Part shown: one piece after another, positions 1 to 11,807 of the stretch | Layout: each line of letters begins with the position of its first letter | Numbering within the stretch: position 1 is the stretch's first letter | Origin: Nelumbo lutea | Taxonomy: Eukaryota > Streptophyta > Magnoliopsida > Proteales > Nelumbonaceae | Length of the DNA stretch: 64,000 nt | Reading direction: 5' to 3' | NCBI GenBank assembly: GCA_022828595.1 | Contig: JAKGHH010000008.1 | Coordinates: forward strand, 6,437,728 to 6,501,727 | Position numbers and translations under genes: made by a program | Notes under the pieces: generated by a model | What the model saw: only the letters and a program-made list of their open reading frames with translations | What the model was told of the DNA's origin: nothing | The model's database searches: none

Positions 1-639
1 GCAACACCACAAATCCCTCCACCTGTTCAACCTTCGGCTGCTTCCCAGCAGGGATATGCTGGTCAGCAGCCTAGCAACACGCCCTCAAGCTATCCTCAAG
101 GAGCAAGTCAGCCAAGTTATGGAATGCCTCCAACTTCACAACCAAGTTACGGAAGCCAACCACAGAGTGGCGGCTATGGTCAATCTGGACCACTTACCCA
201 GCCAAGCTATGGACCACCTCAGACCCTGAAGCCACCTCCTAGTCAACTGTATGGACAGCCCCAGCAGCCTCCGAACACCCAGGGAACCTCCTATGTTCAA
301 CCTGTAGCTGGTCAACCGGGTTATTCTCAACAGCCTCCTACACAATCGGGGTATGCACAGCCAGACTCAAGCCACCATCGGACTCAGCAACCCCCACCTT
401 CAGGTTTTGGGTCAGGTGGTTTTCAGGCAAGCTACGGTCAACAGCCTTGTGGTGCACCAACTGCAGCCCAGCCTGGGTATGGGCAGCAGCCTTATAGCGA
501 TTATAGTGGAGGTTATTCTCAGCCTGCTTATTCATCTGACAATGCTGCAGGAGGGAATGTTCATGGGGCGCAGGATGCAGGTCCTGTTCCTCAGGCTGCT
601 CAGCAGAGTGGGGTTGCACAAACCTCTCCTGAAAGTTGA
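1..639 (+). CDS. FUBP-like KH-domain RNA-binding protein, C-terminal part of last exon (5' partial)
   Basis: The frame is open from base 1 and ends at TGA 637-639, giving 212 residues; the ATG at 124 is internal, not a start. The protein is a low-complexity tail rich in Gln, Pro, Gly, Tyr and Ser, with recurring QPSYG, GYGQ and QQPYG motifs, ending in SGVAQTSPES. Plant proteins related to far-upstream-element-binding proteins have KH domains followed by this kind of tail and a similar ending; they bind single-stranded nucleic acid, mainly in the nucleus. The KH domains would lie upstream of the window, so the assignment rests on the tail alone. No intron is needed here. Another Q/G/Y-rich RNA-binding protein is possible but less likely given the C-terminal motif order. 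Confidence 0.72.
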   Translation, partial: ATPQIPPPVQPSAASQQGYAGQQPSNTPSSYPQGASQPSYGMPPTSQPSYGSQPQSGGYGQSGPLTQPSYGPPQTLKPPPSQLYGQPQQPPNTQGTSYVQPVAGQPGYSQQPPTQSGYAQPDSSHHRTQQPPPSGFGSGGFQASYGQQPCGAPTAAQPGYGQQPYSDYSGGYSQPAYSSDNAAGGNVHGAQDAGPVPQAAQQSGVAQTSPES

Positions 640-1725
640 ACTTTAGTACTGAGCTAATTCGTCTTTTGTTTTTTTTTTTTTGAAATTTGTTATAGATTTA
701 GTGTCTTGACTCCTATTGGATGTATGTTCCTAGTTTAAGATCAGGGATATTTCAGCACTTGTTAGTTTTGTTAGTTGTTTAATTTCGTCGAGATTGTCTT
801 ATTTTAATCACGGGATTGGAGGGGTGAAGGTGCATAGCACTGCCATAGTGTCACGGGGGTAGTTCTACAACGGAAGAAACCCGTGCGGCGTTCAGGCCAA
901 GGCAGGCCAGGTTAGAAAGCCTTATGTGTGTTTGGGGCTAGGAGTTGCCCGATGAGATGGCTCCATCAAGGTTAGTAGCATTGGATCATTACCATAGTTC
1001 ACATGGTTGGGTCTCTCTGTTGGTTCTTTTCGGTCCATGGGAGGCGTCGCTTACGTGCTAAAGGGGGATTGCCAGATAAGAGGTGACTTGGTGCCGATGA
1101 GAGGGGCTCCTGTATGCTGATGATGCTAGGCAGCTAGGCACTTGTCGTGCCAATGATGATAGGTAATTGTTTGGTCGGAGTATATCCGTGTGTTATGGGC
1201 AACGAGATAGCTCAATCAGCTATGATATGGGGCTGACGAGGTGTAGGGACATGCTTAGGCGAAATTCACATGCCAAGCCTCCCTTCAGTGAGCGGAGGCA
1301 CAATGCCGTTTATGCACAGTCTCTATAAGCATGTGCGTGTTCACGAGGAACCTTGGTAGCCATGCTAACTATTAATTAGGGCTGCCCTGCAAGGGATGCT
1401 GGTTTAGGAGTGTCAAGGTCAGGTATCCAAGGAGGTTGGCCACATTTCCTCAATGAGTACGTCAAGTTTTTGGTGGTTTGTCTGAAGATAATACGACTTT
1501 TCCCAATAATCGTATTGGCAAAAATGACGGTGATGCCCCTTAACGTAAGCCCACCAAGCGTAGGTAAGGCTAAGCTTGTGTTAGACTGTGACAACAGGGT
1601 AAGTGTAGGATTTTTGGGCATCGAGGCTTTGATCCATGCCTTATTTGTCTTACATGCTAGGTCGGGCTTGGTTTTGACTTTGGACAAAAAAATTCATTAC
1701 TAGGGCAATTGCAAGAAGACAGAAA
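640..1725. other. Probable 3' UTR, then unassigned intergenic sequence
   Basis: The first few hundred bases after the FUBP-like stop, T-rich from about 665, are probably its 3' untranslated region. No clear AATAAA signal was found. From about 850 to 1725 the sequence is of mixed composition and shows no coding region or element that I recognise; the two overlapping 97-103 codon frames near 1376-1703 look like chance. Confidence 0.4.
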
Positions 1726-2014
1726 CATGGTTTTTAAAACTAGACCAAACCAGACAATCAGACCAGAAAAATTGGGAACCGGTCACTAATTTTTCCCCAA
1801 ATCTGTTTTTTCCCCAAAACCATTGATTTTGGTTAGCAAATCGTTGAATTGGCCGATTAATCATTCGAACTGTTCAAATGGTTTGATCGTTTTTCAAAAT
1901 TTTTAATTTTTCTTTTATTTTTTTTTGACAAAACGGGCCGACCGTTCAGGTCAAGCGGTTGGACCGTTCAAATCGGTAACCAGACCCTTGACCGGTTCAG
2001 TTTTAAAAACCATG
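1726..2014. mobile_element. MITE-like element with inverted ends
   Basis: The left end reads CATGGTTTTTAAAACTAGACC and the right end, read from the other strand, is nearly the same (CATGGTTTTTAAAACTGAACC). The 289-bp body contains GACCGGTT-like motifs on both strands and no coding region. This fits a non-autonomous DNA element. A longer element with similar ends lies at 16544-17127. No convincing target duplication was identified. Confidence 0.5.
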
Positions 2015-2149
2015 GCCAGAAAGTATTGGAATCATAGAGGAGAAAAATAGACACCAACAACGAAGACAAAAGAGAAGAAACGAAGACTACAACAAAGAAA
2101 ATAAACAAAAGGAGAAAACTAAAGATCTAAAACAACTAAGAAAAGCAAC

Positions 2150-2483
2150 CCAACAACTCTTTAGGAGGGCTGAGGATGCTGCGTATCCCTTTCTCAAGGA
2201 ATCAAAAGCCACTCTGGAGGATGAAACCACACGGACTACCGACTGTGAGCACCCCTTCTTGCTAATTCACGGGTTACATAGTTGGCCTCCCTTCTGATGA
2301 GAAACTCAAAATCAAATCTGAAAAATTGAATAAAACCAACAAGATAGGCTTAGGCACTTGAATGAGCATTACGTGACCATTCTTTCCAAGCAAGAAGAAA
2401 CCACAATCATCTCTAAGTACTAAATCAAAACTTCCATAATTCTTGACAAAATTACCATTCTTGATGAGAAGTTTTCCACATTG
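2150..2483 (-). pseudogene. LINE remnant, end of an RNase H domain
   Basis: Read on the minus strand, 2300 down to about 2160 encodes RREANYVTRELARRGAHSR, a stop, then SVWFHPPEWLL. This matches the C-terminal part of the RNase H domain at the 3' end of plant L1-type LINEs, where an RREAN...A..LARRG block is followed by a W..PP.WL block. In-frame stops show it is dead. It abuts the 5' target duplication of the large LTR element, which therefore appears to have landed in or beside a LINE relic. Sequence beyond 13312 was not recognisable as its continuation. Confidence 0.45.
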
Positions 2484-2604
2484 CTTCTTGATGAAGGAAA
2501 ATTTGGCCTGACCTCTTTATTATGAGAACGTGGCAGAAACGACAACTCGGCAAAAGGGGTCAAGCCTAGGTGGCAACAAGGGCACACTCCGCCGAATTAA
2601 CCCA

Positions 2605-3010
2605 CCTTGTAATAGCTCGAGGTAAACTTCGCCCAACTGCGTCTTGTAACAGCTCGGGATAGACTTCGCCGAACTACCATCTTGTAACAGCTCGGGGTAG
2701 ACTTCGCCGAACTGCCACCTTGTAACAGCTCGGGGTAGACTTCACCGAACTGACCGCCTTGTAACAGCTCGGGATAGACTTCGCCGAACTACCACCTTGT
2801 AACAGCTCGGGGTAGACTTCGCCGAACTGCCACCTTGTAACAGCTCGGGGTAGACTTCGCCGAACTGCCACCTTGTAACAGCTCGGGACACACTTCGCCG
2901 AACTGCCACCTTGTAACAGCTCGGGGTAGACTTCGCCGAACTGCCACCTTGTAACAGCTCGGGACACACTTCGCCGAACTGATCCACCTTGTTACAGTTC
3001 GGGATACCTC
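2605..3010. repeat. 38-bp tandem array in 5' LTR U3
   Basis: About ten full units and one partial unit of roughly 38 bp, with core CTTGTAACAGCTCGGGGTAG followed by ACTTCGCCGAACTGCCAC. Units vary mainly at a few positions (gggatag, ggggtag, gacacac). The array makes spurious long open frames on the minus strand. Tandem sub-repeats in U3 are common in LTR elements and often hold promoter or enhancer sites. Confidence 0.9.
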
Positions 3011-3319
3011 TGAGCTCAAGACCGCCTCGCTCAGCACTTCGCATCATCTTCTAGGCACCAAAGCCAAACAAGTCATACCATGCCTGGCACCAGGGAATTC
3101 CGTGCCCGAGGGCGCCACGCCTGACTGACTTGGGATCTGACGTTTTGGCAACAGCACTCTAAACGGCCACCTGCCACCGCCACTGACGCCGCCATCTCCA
3201 GTTAGACGGTTAGGCAGTGACGGTTCTGTCTCAACAGAAGGGACGACAGCCGAGTTGACAAGCGCCAGAGTAATCATACCCGATCTGACAAGGGCCTCGG
3301 GACGAGTACGCGAAGCGAC

Positions 3320-3325
3320 TATAAG
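3320..3325 (+). promoter_or_regulatory. LTR TATA box
   Basis: TATAAG in the context GCGACTATAAGAGCCCC is conserved in the 3' LTR at 13095-13100. It lies about 200 bp before the LTR end, a normal place for the start of the element's genomic RNA. Confidence 0.65.
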
Positions 3326-3535
3326 AGCCCCCTGCCCCCCCGATAAGAGAGGTATGCAAAAACTTTGCGCTATCTGGTATTACCTTGCTTTTGAAAGATT
3401 CTAACTTGAGCTTCGGAGCCTCTACACCGGGTTCCCCCCGGAGCTTTCCCATCTCTCCCGTTTCAGGATCCCTGCTACCTCGTTCGAAAGCAAGGCAGCG
3501 GACAACTAAGACCAGCCGGATCGCGCTCCATCAAT

Positions 3536-3553
3536 TGGCGCCGTCTGTGGGAA
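3536..3553 (+). other. Primer-binding site
   Basis: TGGCGCCGTCTGTGGGAA begins two bases after the 5' LTR. The first nine bases complement the 3' end of plant tRNA-Asp, including CCA, but the rest does not match well, so the primer is uncertain. A near copy (TGGCGTCGTCTATGGGAA) lies at 27191. Confidence 0.75.
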
Positions 3554-3618
3554 AACGCTTCAAAAAGCCTCCCTCCAAACTTCGATACCCCCTTTCTTCT
3601 TTAAAAATCCCAATACTC

Positions 3619-6600
3619 ATGGCCTCCTCCAGCAACACCGGACGCGGCACAGAGACAAATGCCACCGGGGAGCAACTTTAGGTCCTCGTAGTGTGCGTTG
3701 GACAGTTCACCATCCCCCTTTCGGCGGATGGGATCCCCATCCTGAACACGCCACAAGCAGTGGCACCCGTAAACCCTCCTACCACAAATGTCCCCTTTCA
3801 TCTCCCCATTGAGACAACTTTCACTGAACCAACTGTCGTCCCCCTAGCAGCTAGCCAAGACCGGTTGGAGGACCTGGTGCAGTGCATGCGGACAATGCAA
3901 GCCCAAATGCAACAGTTCCAGCAACACCAGCTTCACCAGCACCAAGTGCTGCACAACATCTCCCAATATCACTACCAACAGCAGTTCCCCCAACTGCCAC
4001 TGAACCAACCACTACTTCCACCTCGCCACCCCGCTCCGAGGCCGGTCAAGGTCTCCCCGCAGGATGGGCGCCCCCGCCAGGCGAAGGCCTCTCGGCCCCA
4101 AAACCACCCCAACAGCCAGGCCTCGTCCCCAGGCCGAAGAGAGAGAAATGTCATCCCCGCCTCGCAACCCGCGGGTGGGTCGGGAACCTCGTCCGCGAAG
4201 TCGGCACCCCGGCGCTCCAAGCCCAAGCTCCCGCTCACCGAAAATCGATTCAGCGCCCTGGCGGCGGACTACCAGCACTCCGGGCCCATTGAGGTCGGTA
4301 ACACGGAGGCCAGCAGCGCCAGCACAAGGCCCGCTCAACGGCGAAGGCGCCGGCGAAGCCGCCAGACCGCCACCCGCGCCTTGTCGAAAGTCAGAGGCAA
4401 AGCCACGAGCTCGGACGAGGTAGGGGCTACCCCGGCTCTCTCCGTTCCTTCCCCCCTCGCATCGGAACTCCTGGCGGTCCCCTTACCCAGAGACTTCAAA
4501 CTCCCACCTCTGGACAAGTACGACGGGTCCTTCGACCCCAACGACCACGTTGACGCCTTTCAGTCGCAAATGCACCTCGCCAGGGCTAGCGAATCATGCA
4601 TGTGCGTGGCCTTTACCACCACCCTCAGGGGGGTAGCCTGCACTTGGTACAGGAACCTGGCCCTCGGGTCGATAAAGTGCTGGGCCCAGTTCGTGCAAGT
4701 CTTCACCACGCACTTCGTCACCAGCCGACGGTGCCCCAGAACAGAGGAAAGCATCTTCGGAGTGGTCCAAAGAGAAGGAGAGTCTATTCGGGGCTACATC
4801 AAGCGGTTCAACGAGGCATGCTTGCAAATACCACGGTTGGACCCCGTAGTGCAGCTCGCGGCGGCCAAAAGAGGGGTGGCGCACAAAGAGTTCAAATGGC
4901 ACATGGTGGCCAACCAACCCGCGACCGTGGCCGAATTCCTCAAACTCGCGGATAAGTTCATGAGGACTGAGGAAGAGATCAACCAACGAACCGAAGGCGG
5001 GAACGAGAAAAGAAAGAGAGAAGGCGAGCTCCCCAACCCGGTGAGTAGAAAAAACCCGATCCGGGAGCCGAAGCCGAACCAGTCCTTCCGGGCCCCCTTA
5101 GCAGTTCGGACGGACTACACGCCGTTGAACACGAGGCGGACAAAGATCTTAATGACGATCAAAGATGCTCCGTACGTTAGGTGGCCACCTCGCCTGAAGG
5201 GAAATCCGAACGATAGAAACAAGAATTTATATTGTAGTTTCCATAGAGACCATGGTCATAGCATTGAACAGTGTAATAGCCTCCACGACGAGATAGAGGG
5301 ACTCATCCGTCGCGGATACTTGAGAAATTTTGTACAGCACAACAATAACAATAAAGCAGGTCGGCAAGGGGAGCAAGAAAAGGATACACCCGAGTCTAGC
5401 AACAGACCTGCCGAACCGTTGCAGAAGCAGCCTCCGGAAGAGAGGCCAGTTCGGGGAACCATCCATGTAATAGTGGGAGGATCCGTAGTAGCGGGGTGTA
5501 CCTCGGCAGTAGCCCGGACTTCAGTTCGCGAAGTGGCCCTCGAAGAAAGGAACCCCCCAAAGAGGCCAAAGACCGAAGAGCCAATCTTTTTCACGGAGGA
5601 CGACGCGCGAGGAGTCCACTACCCCCATGATGACGCGCTTGTCATTAAGCTAAGGATTAGCGATTTCAAGGTCAGGCGCGTGCTCGTAGATTCGGGCAGC
5701 TCAGCGGACATCCTCTTCAAATCGGCATTTGACCAGCTGCAGTTAAAGAGGAGCGAGCTGAAGCCCGCGAACACTCCCCTGGTAGGTTTCAGCGGAGAGG
5801 AAGTTAGGCCCCTCGGGAAAATAACTGTCCCTGTGGAAGTCGGCACATGGCCTTGTACGGTCAGACTCAATCATGATTTCCTGGTAGTCGCGACCCCCTC
5901 CCCATACAATGCCATAATAGGGCGGCCGATCACGCATGTCCTATGGGCGGCGGTCTCCACCTACTATTTGGCCATGAAGTTCTCTACGGACTTCGGTATA
6001 GGGGTAGCGCGGGGCGACCAGCTCAAGTCCCGCAAGTGCTACGTTGCCGCCCTAAAGGGAAAAACCAAGACGGCCGACGACCTCGAGCTGGAGCGGCCAG
6101 TGGAGCAAGGTGAGGAGCGAGCTTCGCCCACGGAGGAAACAGTCGCAATCCAGGCTTCAGCTACGGACCTAGCTCGCACACTAAGCATCGGAGCTTCCAT
6201 CGAAGATCCCCTACGAGCCGAACTGGTAAGTTTTTTACTCCAAAATTTAGATATTTTTGCCTGGTTCGCGGCCGACATGCCCGGCATTAGCCTCGGACTG
6301 ATAACTCACAAGCTTAATACTGACCCTGTAGTCAGACCCGTTAGACAGAAGAAACGCAACTTAGCCCCAGAGCGCTGGAGAGCGGTCGACGAGGAGGTTG
6401 AGAAGCTCCTCGCAGCAAACTTCATAAGGAAAGTCCACCACCCGAGCTGGGTGGCCAACCCGGTGTTGGTAAAAAAGGCAAACGGCAAGTGGCGCATGTG
6501 CGTCGACTATATCGACTTGAACCGAGCTTGCCCGAAAGACTGCTTCCCCCTCCCCAGAATTGACCGCCTAGTGGACGCGACCTCGGGAAACGAGTTGCTA

Positions 6601-9443
6601 AGCTTCCTGGACGCCTACTCGGGCTACAACCAAGTTAGGATGGACCCATCCGACGAGGAAAAAACCAGCTTCATTACCGAGTTCGGCCTGTATTGCTACA
6701 AAGTCATGCCCTTCGGACTAAAAAACGCCGGGGCAACTTTCCAAAGACTTGTAAATAAGCTGTTTCGGCCCCTGATTGGTACGAAGATAGAGTGCTATGT
6801 AGACGACATGGTCGTCAAAACTCAGTTTTCACAAGAGTTAATACAAGACTTAGATTATGTTTTCCAAATCCTGCGACACTTTAGCATGAAGTTGAATCCC
6901 AACAAGTGTGTCTTCGGCGTCACCTCGGGCAAGTTCCTAGGCTACATTGTCAATCGGCGTGGTATTGAGGCCAACCCAGACAAAGTAAAAGCCGTTCTAG
7001 ATATGCAACCACCTCGGAAAGTAAAAGAGGTCCAGAGGCTAAACGGCCGCATAGCCGCTCTAAGCCGCTTCTTATCCAAGTCAGCAGACCGCTGCCTACC
7101 CTTCTTCAAGGCAGTCAAAGGCAAAGGGTTCGAATGGACCCAGGACTGCCAGTTCGCGTTCGACGAACTAAAAGGTTACCTCGCTAGTATACCAACCTTA
7201 GCCCGGCCCGAGGTGGGCGAGGTCTTACAACTGTACCTCTCGGCGAGCGATGAGGCGGTCAGTTCGGTACTAATAAAGGAAACAGACCGGGTCCAACGAC
7301 CCATATATTATGTTAGTAAAATTTTGCAGGGAGCAGAGGCAAGGTACCCGAAGATAGAAAAATTAGCATACGCCCTAGTAATAGCAGTTCGGAAACTCCG
7401 CCCGTACTTCCAGGCTCATACAGTCATCGTCCTAACTGACAAACCTCTCAAACAAGTTTTACTCAAACCCGAAGTCTCCGGTCTACTGACGAAATGGGCC
7501 ATCGAACTCAGCGAGTACGATCTCCAGTACAAACCGAGAACCGCTATCAAGGCCCAAGCTTTGGCAGATTTTATCGCCGAGTGCACTTTCAGCCACGAAG
7601 CCCCACAGGTCGAGCCCGAGGTCCCCATTTGCGGCGAACCCGGAGCTCCTGAGCCCATAGAGTTCGAACCCCGTGAAGTAGCATCCAGTGTGGCATCTCT
7701 CCTGATCAGGCGAAGAGCGAATTGGGATGAGGAGCTCTGGATCCTTCACGTGGATGGTTCCTCGAACCGGCAGGGCAGCGGAGCTGGAATAGTCTTGTGC
7801 GGCCCGAGCGGCACAAAAGTAGAGTATGCGCTACTTTTTGAGTTCGCGGCATCCAACAACGAGGCAGAGTACGAAGCACTAATCGCCGGGCTGGACCTAG
7901 CACGAAAGTTAAAGGCAAAACACTTGGTCATCTGCAGTGATTCTCAGCTCGTGGTAAACCAAGTTACCGGCGAGTACGAAGCACGCGATCTCTCCATGAT
8001 TGCATATTTGGCCAAAGTAAAAGAAGCCCTGCTCAACTTCCGGTCACACATCATCAGGCAAATCCCGAGGTCCGAAAACACTGAGGCCGACGCCCTGTAC
8101 CGGTTAGCCAGCACGAGTCACAACAATATGAGAACTGTGTACATAGAGGACTTACCTCGGCCTAGTATTCTCGGGGGGACAGAGGAGGTCGCTCCCATCT
8201 TAGAAGCAGAGCCGAGCTGGATCGATCCACTCGCGAGCTTCCTGATAGACGGAACCCTCCCTGTAGAACGCAATGCCGCCAAAAGGGTGCAGCGCCAGGC
8301 GGCCAAATATGTCATAATAGACGAACGGTTATACCGACGGTCGTACACGCTCCCCTATTTGCGGTGCCTGCGACCTACCGAAGCCGAGTTTGTACTCCGC
8401 GACACTCATGAAGGCCTGTGCGGCGGACACTTGGGGGGCAGAGCACTCGCCCAAAAGGCACTTCGACAAGGATACTACTGGCCAACGATGAAGGCAGAAG
8501 CTGTCGATCTCGTCAGAAAATGCGACAAGTGTCAGAAGCACGCTAACATCCACCATCAACCTGCCTCCGACCTCAAATACCTCGCCAGCCCGTGGCCCTT
8601 TGCACAATGGGGCATCGACCTCCTCGGGCCATCCCACCAGCAGCAGGCGGGCGAAAATTCTTAATTGTTGCGGTAGATTATTTTACGAAGTGGATAGAAG
8701 CCGAACCTCTAGCAACTGTTACGGCCCGAAACATACAGAACTTCTTTTGGAAGAACATAGTATGTCGCTTCGGATTACCTCGGATTCTAATTTCTGAAAA
8801 CGGCAAACAGTTCGAGGATATCAAGTTCCAAGAGTGGTGCCAGGACATGGGGATTCGACAAAATTTCACATCAGTCGCGCACCCACAGGTAAACGGTCAG
8901 ACGGAAGTAATGAACAGAGCCATCCTGCGCGGACTGAAAGCACGTTTGGATCGAGCTAAGGGATTGTGGGCCGAAGAGCTACCAAGTGTCTTATGGGCTC
9001 ACCGAACGACCGAAAAAGCAGCCACGGGAGAAACCTCCTTCAACCTCACCTACGGCACTGAAGCGGTGATCCCGGCGGAAATCGAAATACCAACGTTGCG
9101 ATTAGAAACATACGACGATCGGACGAACAGAGAGGAGTTACGCACCAACCTCGACCTACTGGACGAGGTAAGGGACCTCCCGCACATCCGAACAGCGGCA
9201 TACCAGCAGCAGGTAGCCCGCTACTACAATAGCAGAGTAAAGCGATGAAGCTTCCGAGTCGGCGACCTGGTCCTCCGAAAAATTATGGTGCCCGAACCCG
9301 GCGTCGGCAAGCTTGGACCTAATTGGGAAGGTCCCTATAAAGTAAAAACAACGCTCGGGGGCGCATATGAACTCGAAACCTTGGAAGGCAAACGAGTACC
9401 CCGAACGTGGAACATCGTGAACTTGAGGCGATACTACCTATAA
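3619..9443 (+). pseudogene. Gag-pol polyprotein gene of the Tat-type element (three lesions)
   Basis: The likely start is ATG 3619. An in-frame TAG at 3679-3681 is followed by an open stretch to 8664. Counting from 3691, Gag lies at about residues 270-435, a CCHC-like knuckle (CSFHRDHGHSIEQC) near 515, protease VDSGSS near 665, reverse transcriptase about 930-1100 with YVDD at 6796-6807, RNase H about 1160-1300, the second RNase H about 1350-1475 (HVDGSS, NNEAEYEAL, SDSQLVV), and the integrase zinc finger about 1573-1625 (H, H, CDKC). A one-base loss near 8632 moves the integrase core (DYFTKW, HPQVNGQTE) into another frame, 8640-9245. A TGA at 9246-9248 follows, after which the C-terminal integrase part (FRVGDLVLRK) runs to TAA 9441-9443. 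The TGA stands where the family usually has Arg; a C-to-T change at a CpG would explain it. Confidence 0.9.
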
Positions 9444-9656
9444 ACCACCTAGCGAAGTGGACGAAATCAGGCCGTGCCACAAGGCAAGCCGAGGAACTTC
9501 AACACATTATCAGCTCGGCAAAAAAATCAGTTCACGGCATAAAAGACCACGAAAATCTAAAAACCCGACAAAGAAACAGCTCGGGGAAGATGAGCAAGGG
9601 AAAAAGACACTCCATTGCAAGAAACAATACATTGGCAAAAAAAAAAAAAAATAAAA

Positions 9657-11629
9657 TTACATGCCCGGATCCACTTCTTTGCCATCGGAAGGCACTTCAA
9701 CAACACCCGAAGGCCCTGCCTCTCCTTCAGAGTCCGGCTCGCCATCGACAGCATTGGCCATCTCCTGAGTTATGCGCGAAGTGGTTATGGCACTTACATC
9801 GAGGTCGGGGTATGTATTCCAGATCATCCACCGGCTCAACTTGAACCCCCTCCTGTAAGAGTCCACCATCAGATCGTCAAAACGCGGGGAGGCAATGTAG
9901 TCTTCAACTGCCTTCTTTTTGGCGTCTTCAATGCCTTGGGAGAAAATCTGTGTTCTCTCCCTAATGTCCTCCTGAAGATACTCGACTTGATGCTGCAAAT
10001 CCAACTTCAAGTCCGCCATGTGCTTGACAACTACCCCCATGGCCTCGGCGTCACGCTGAGACCTCGCCTGTCTGGCCATCGCGACGCGAGCAGCCTTTTC
10101 AGCAGCGTAAGCAGCCGCCTCAGCAGCCCGGGTATTTGCCTCTGCAGCACGGAAGGCTTCTTCAGCCGCATGAGCAGCAGCCTCAGCAGCTCGCGCCTGT
10201 CGCGAGCTCCTCTCCACTTGGGCAGCCAAGGCATGAATTGAAGAATTCACCTACCAAAAGAAACAAGTGAGCAAATAACAGCAGAAGCAACAGAATAAAA
10301 AAGGAAGACAGAATCTCACTTACCACCATGGCATGTGTTACGGCGCGGCAAGCGACCTGATTCAAGGGAAGATCGGTCCACGCCGCGACCTCCTCGGGGA
10401 AAGTAGCATCCCTACTCTTTTGAAGAGCGTAGTTCGGCATCAACACGCTCCTAAACTCTCCTTGAGCTCCCGAGCCTGAGGGCCCAGCCCGCGTATGAGC
10501 AGACCCGGAGTGAGGAGCACTTGAGTACGCAGGAGCGCCTGTATGACTGGTTTCAGCGAAAGGCGCCCCGCCAGTCTCGTGCACCGGTGGAGTCACTTCG
10601 GGCTCCCTGGGCAGATCCTCTGTCGTATGATCTGGGGCTTGGGGCTCCTCATCCAGGGGTAGCTCGGTACGAGTTCGCTTGGCGACTCGCTTCCTCCTCT
10701 TCATACCTTGGAACAAACGCCCGTCGCGAGTTCTCTTCGCATCCATCACACCTGCAGAACGAGTTCGACATCAGAAAAAACGAAGGAACAGAGCAAGCAA
10801 GAAACCGCATAGCCAGAAACCTACCCGAACTCAGGCCGGCTGCAAAAAGCTTAGCCTCCGTTAAGTAGTGGTGGCACTTTAAGCCTTGCCGTGCCCACTG
10901 CCGGAGACCCTTCACCGTCTCTTTATCAAGAGTTACGCCCGAGTCGGGAGCGGCCACTCCCCACCCGGTTTGAAAGGGCCATCCTTGTGCACTTCGCACG
11001 CCGAAATAGTCCCGCTTCCATGCCGGGACCTTGTTAGGGAGATCGTGCAGAAGCTTAAAACCCTGGCGAGGAGTAAGGTAATACGCCCGTCTCCCCCCAG
11101 GAAGAGGACCCGCCTGTCTCTTGAGCATCAAGATAGAGGAGAATATCTCTAAGTCCAAGGGGAAATTCTGCTCACAAAAAAGGGATATCGTCCCCACCAG
11201 GTTCCGAATAGAGTTCGGATGAAGCTGGCCAATGGTGACACCGAAGTGGTTTATGACTTCGACGAGGAGGGGATGGAAAGGAAGTCGCAACACTACGGCG
11301 AGCTGCTCTCGAAAAATCACGATCTTGTCGGGACCGTGTTCCCAAGGAAAGCTACCCGAAGAAATGAAATATGTGTACCCCCCAGGAAGATTGTAGGACA
11401 GAAGTATGGATTGAAGCCCCTCAGGCGTCATGGTCGAAGGACCAAACCTATCTAGCATCCTACCTCGGCGGGAGGTAGACGCCAAACTGCCCGAAGCAAC
11501 TCGGCCCACTAGTTCATAGTCTTCAAGCTCCACCTCGGGGTCACTGAGGCAGTCTGGGGACACGGCTCGGTTGGTGGAACCTACGTCGGCCCTACTCGAA
11601 GAATCGTCTGAGCTATCAAAGCTAGACAT
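9657..11629 (-). CDS. Antisense ORF of the Tat-type element, three exons (gypsy-associated, Transposase_28-like)
   Basis: On the strand opposite gag-pol, three exons join in frame: 11629-10825, 10751-10324 and 10250-9657. Both 73-bp introns have GT-AG ends (GTAGGT...CTGCAG; GTAAGT...GGTAG). The product has 608 residues. Residues about 100-225 (LRLPFHPLL, HFGV, QLHPNS, LVG) resemble the plant 'putative gypsy type transposon' domain (Transposase_28 type). Residues 286-296 (KRRKRVAKRTR) look like a nuclear localisation signal. The stretch about 418-490 is Ala/Glu/Arg-rich and likely coiled coil. Start ATG 11627-11629 lies about 180 bp downstream of a minus-strand TATA box. The gene converges on pol, 213 bp apart. 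Antisense ORFs at this place are known in Tat elements; the function is unknown. No stop or frameshift is seen, unlike gag-pol. Confidence 0.75.
10251..10323 (-). other. Intron 2 of the antisense gene
   Basis: 73 bp, donor GTAAGT (10323 down to 10318), a T-rich 3' part and acceptor TTGGTAG ending at 10251. It is phase 0 and its removal joins two open frames. Confidence 0.75.
10752..10824 (-). other. Intron 1 of the antisense gene
   Basis: 73 bp, donor GTAGGT (10824 down to 10819) and acceptor TTCTGCAG (ending 10752). It is a phase 1 intron; joining the exons restores a Gly codon and keeps the frame. Confidence 0.7.
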
Positions 11630-11807
11630 TGGGGAAAAGATAGATTTAAGAAAGTACTCACCGGAAAGTTTGAAGAACAAGCTAAAGAACAGTGAAGACT
11701 GTATAACCAGCCTTGACGCGAGCTGGAAGAGACAGACGCGAGTTGGAAGGTTGGACGCGAACTCGATAGACAACCGCAGAAGGGACAAACCAACCGGGGT
11801 CCCCCAC

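Larger units (their letters stand above)
2489..3533 (+). repeat. 5' LTR of the Tat-type element
   Basis: This 1045-bp repeat is matched by 12287-13307. It starts TGATGAAGG and ends CTCCATCA. U3 holds a 38-bp tandem array; a TATA box lies at 3320-3325; a conserved R/U5 block (CTTGAGCTTCGGAG) lies near 3405-3418. The two LTRs differ in length because the 5' copy has one more 38-bp unit while the 3' copy has a 14-bp duplication near 12980; these two changes account exactly for 1045 versus 1021. Confidence 0.93.

Noticed and set aside
2674..3047. Three overlapping minus-strand open frames with ELLQGGSSAK / SCYKVAVRR repeats
   Set aside because: They are translations of the 38-bp LTR array; the same happens at 12220-12808. 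No gene signals.
9615..10241. 208-codon plus-strand frame
   Set aside because: It is the shadow of the last exon of the antisense gene, and its Leu/Ser-rich translation mirrors Ala/Arg/Glu codons on the other strand.
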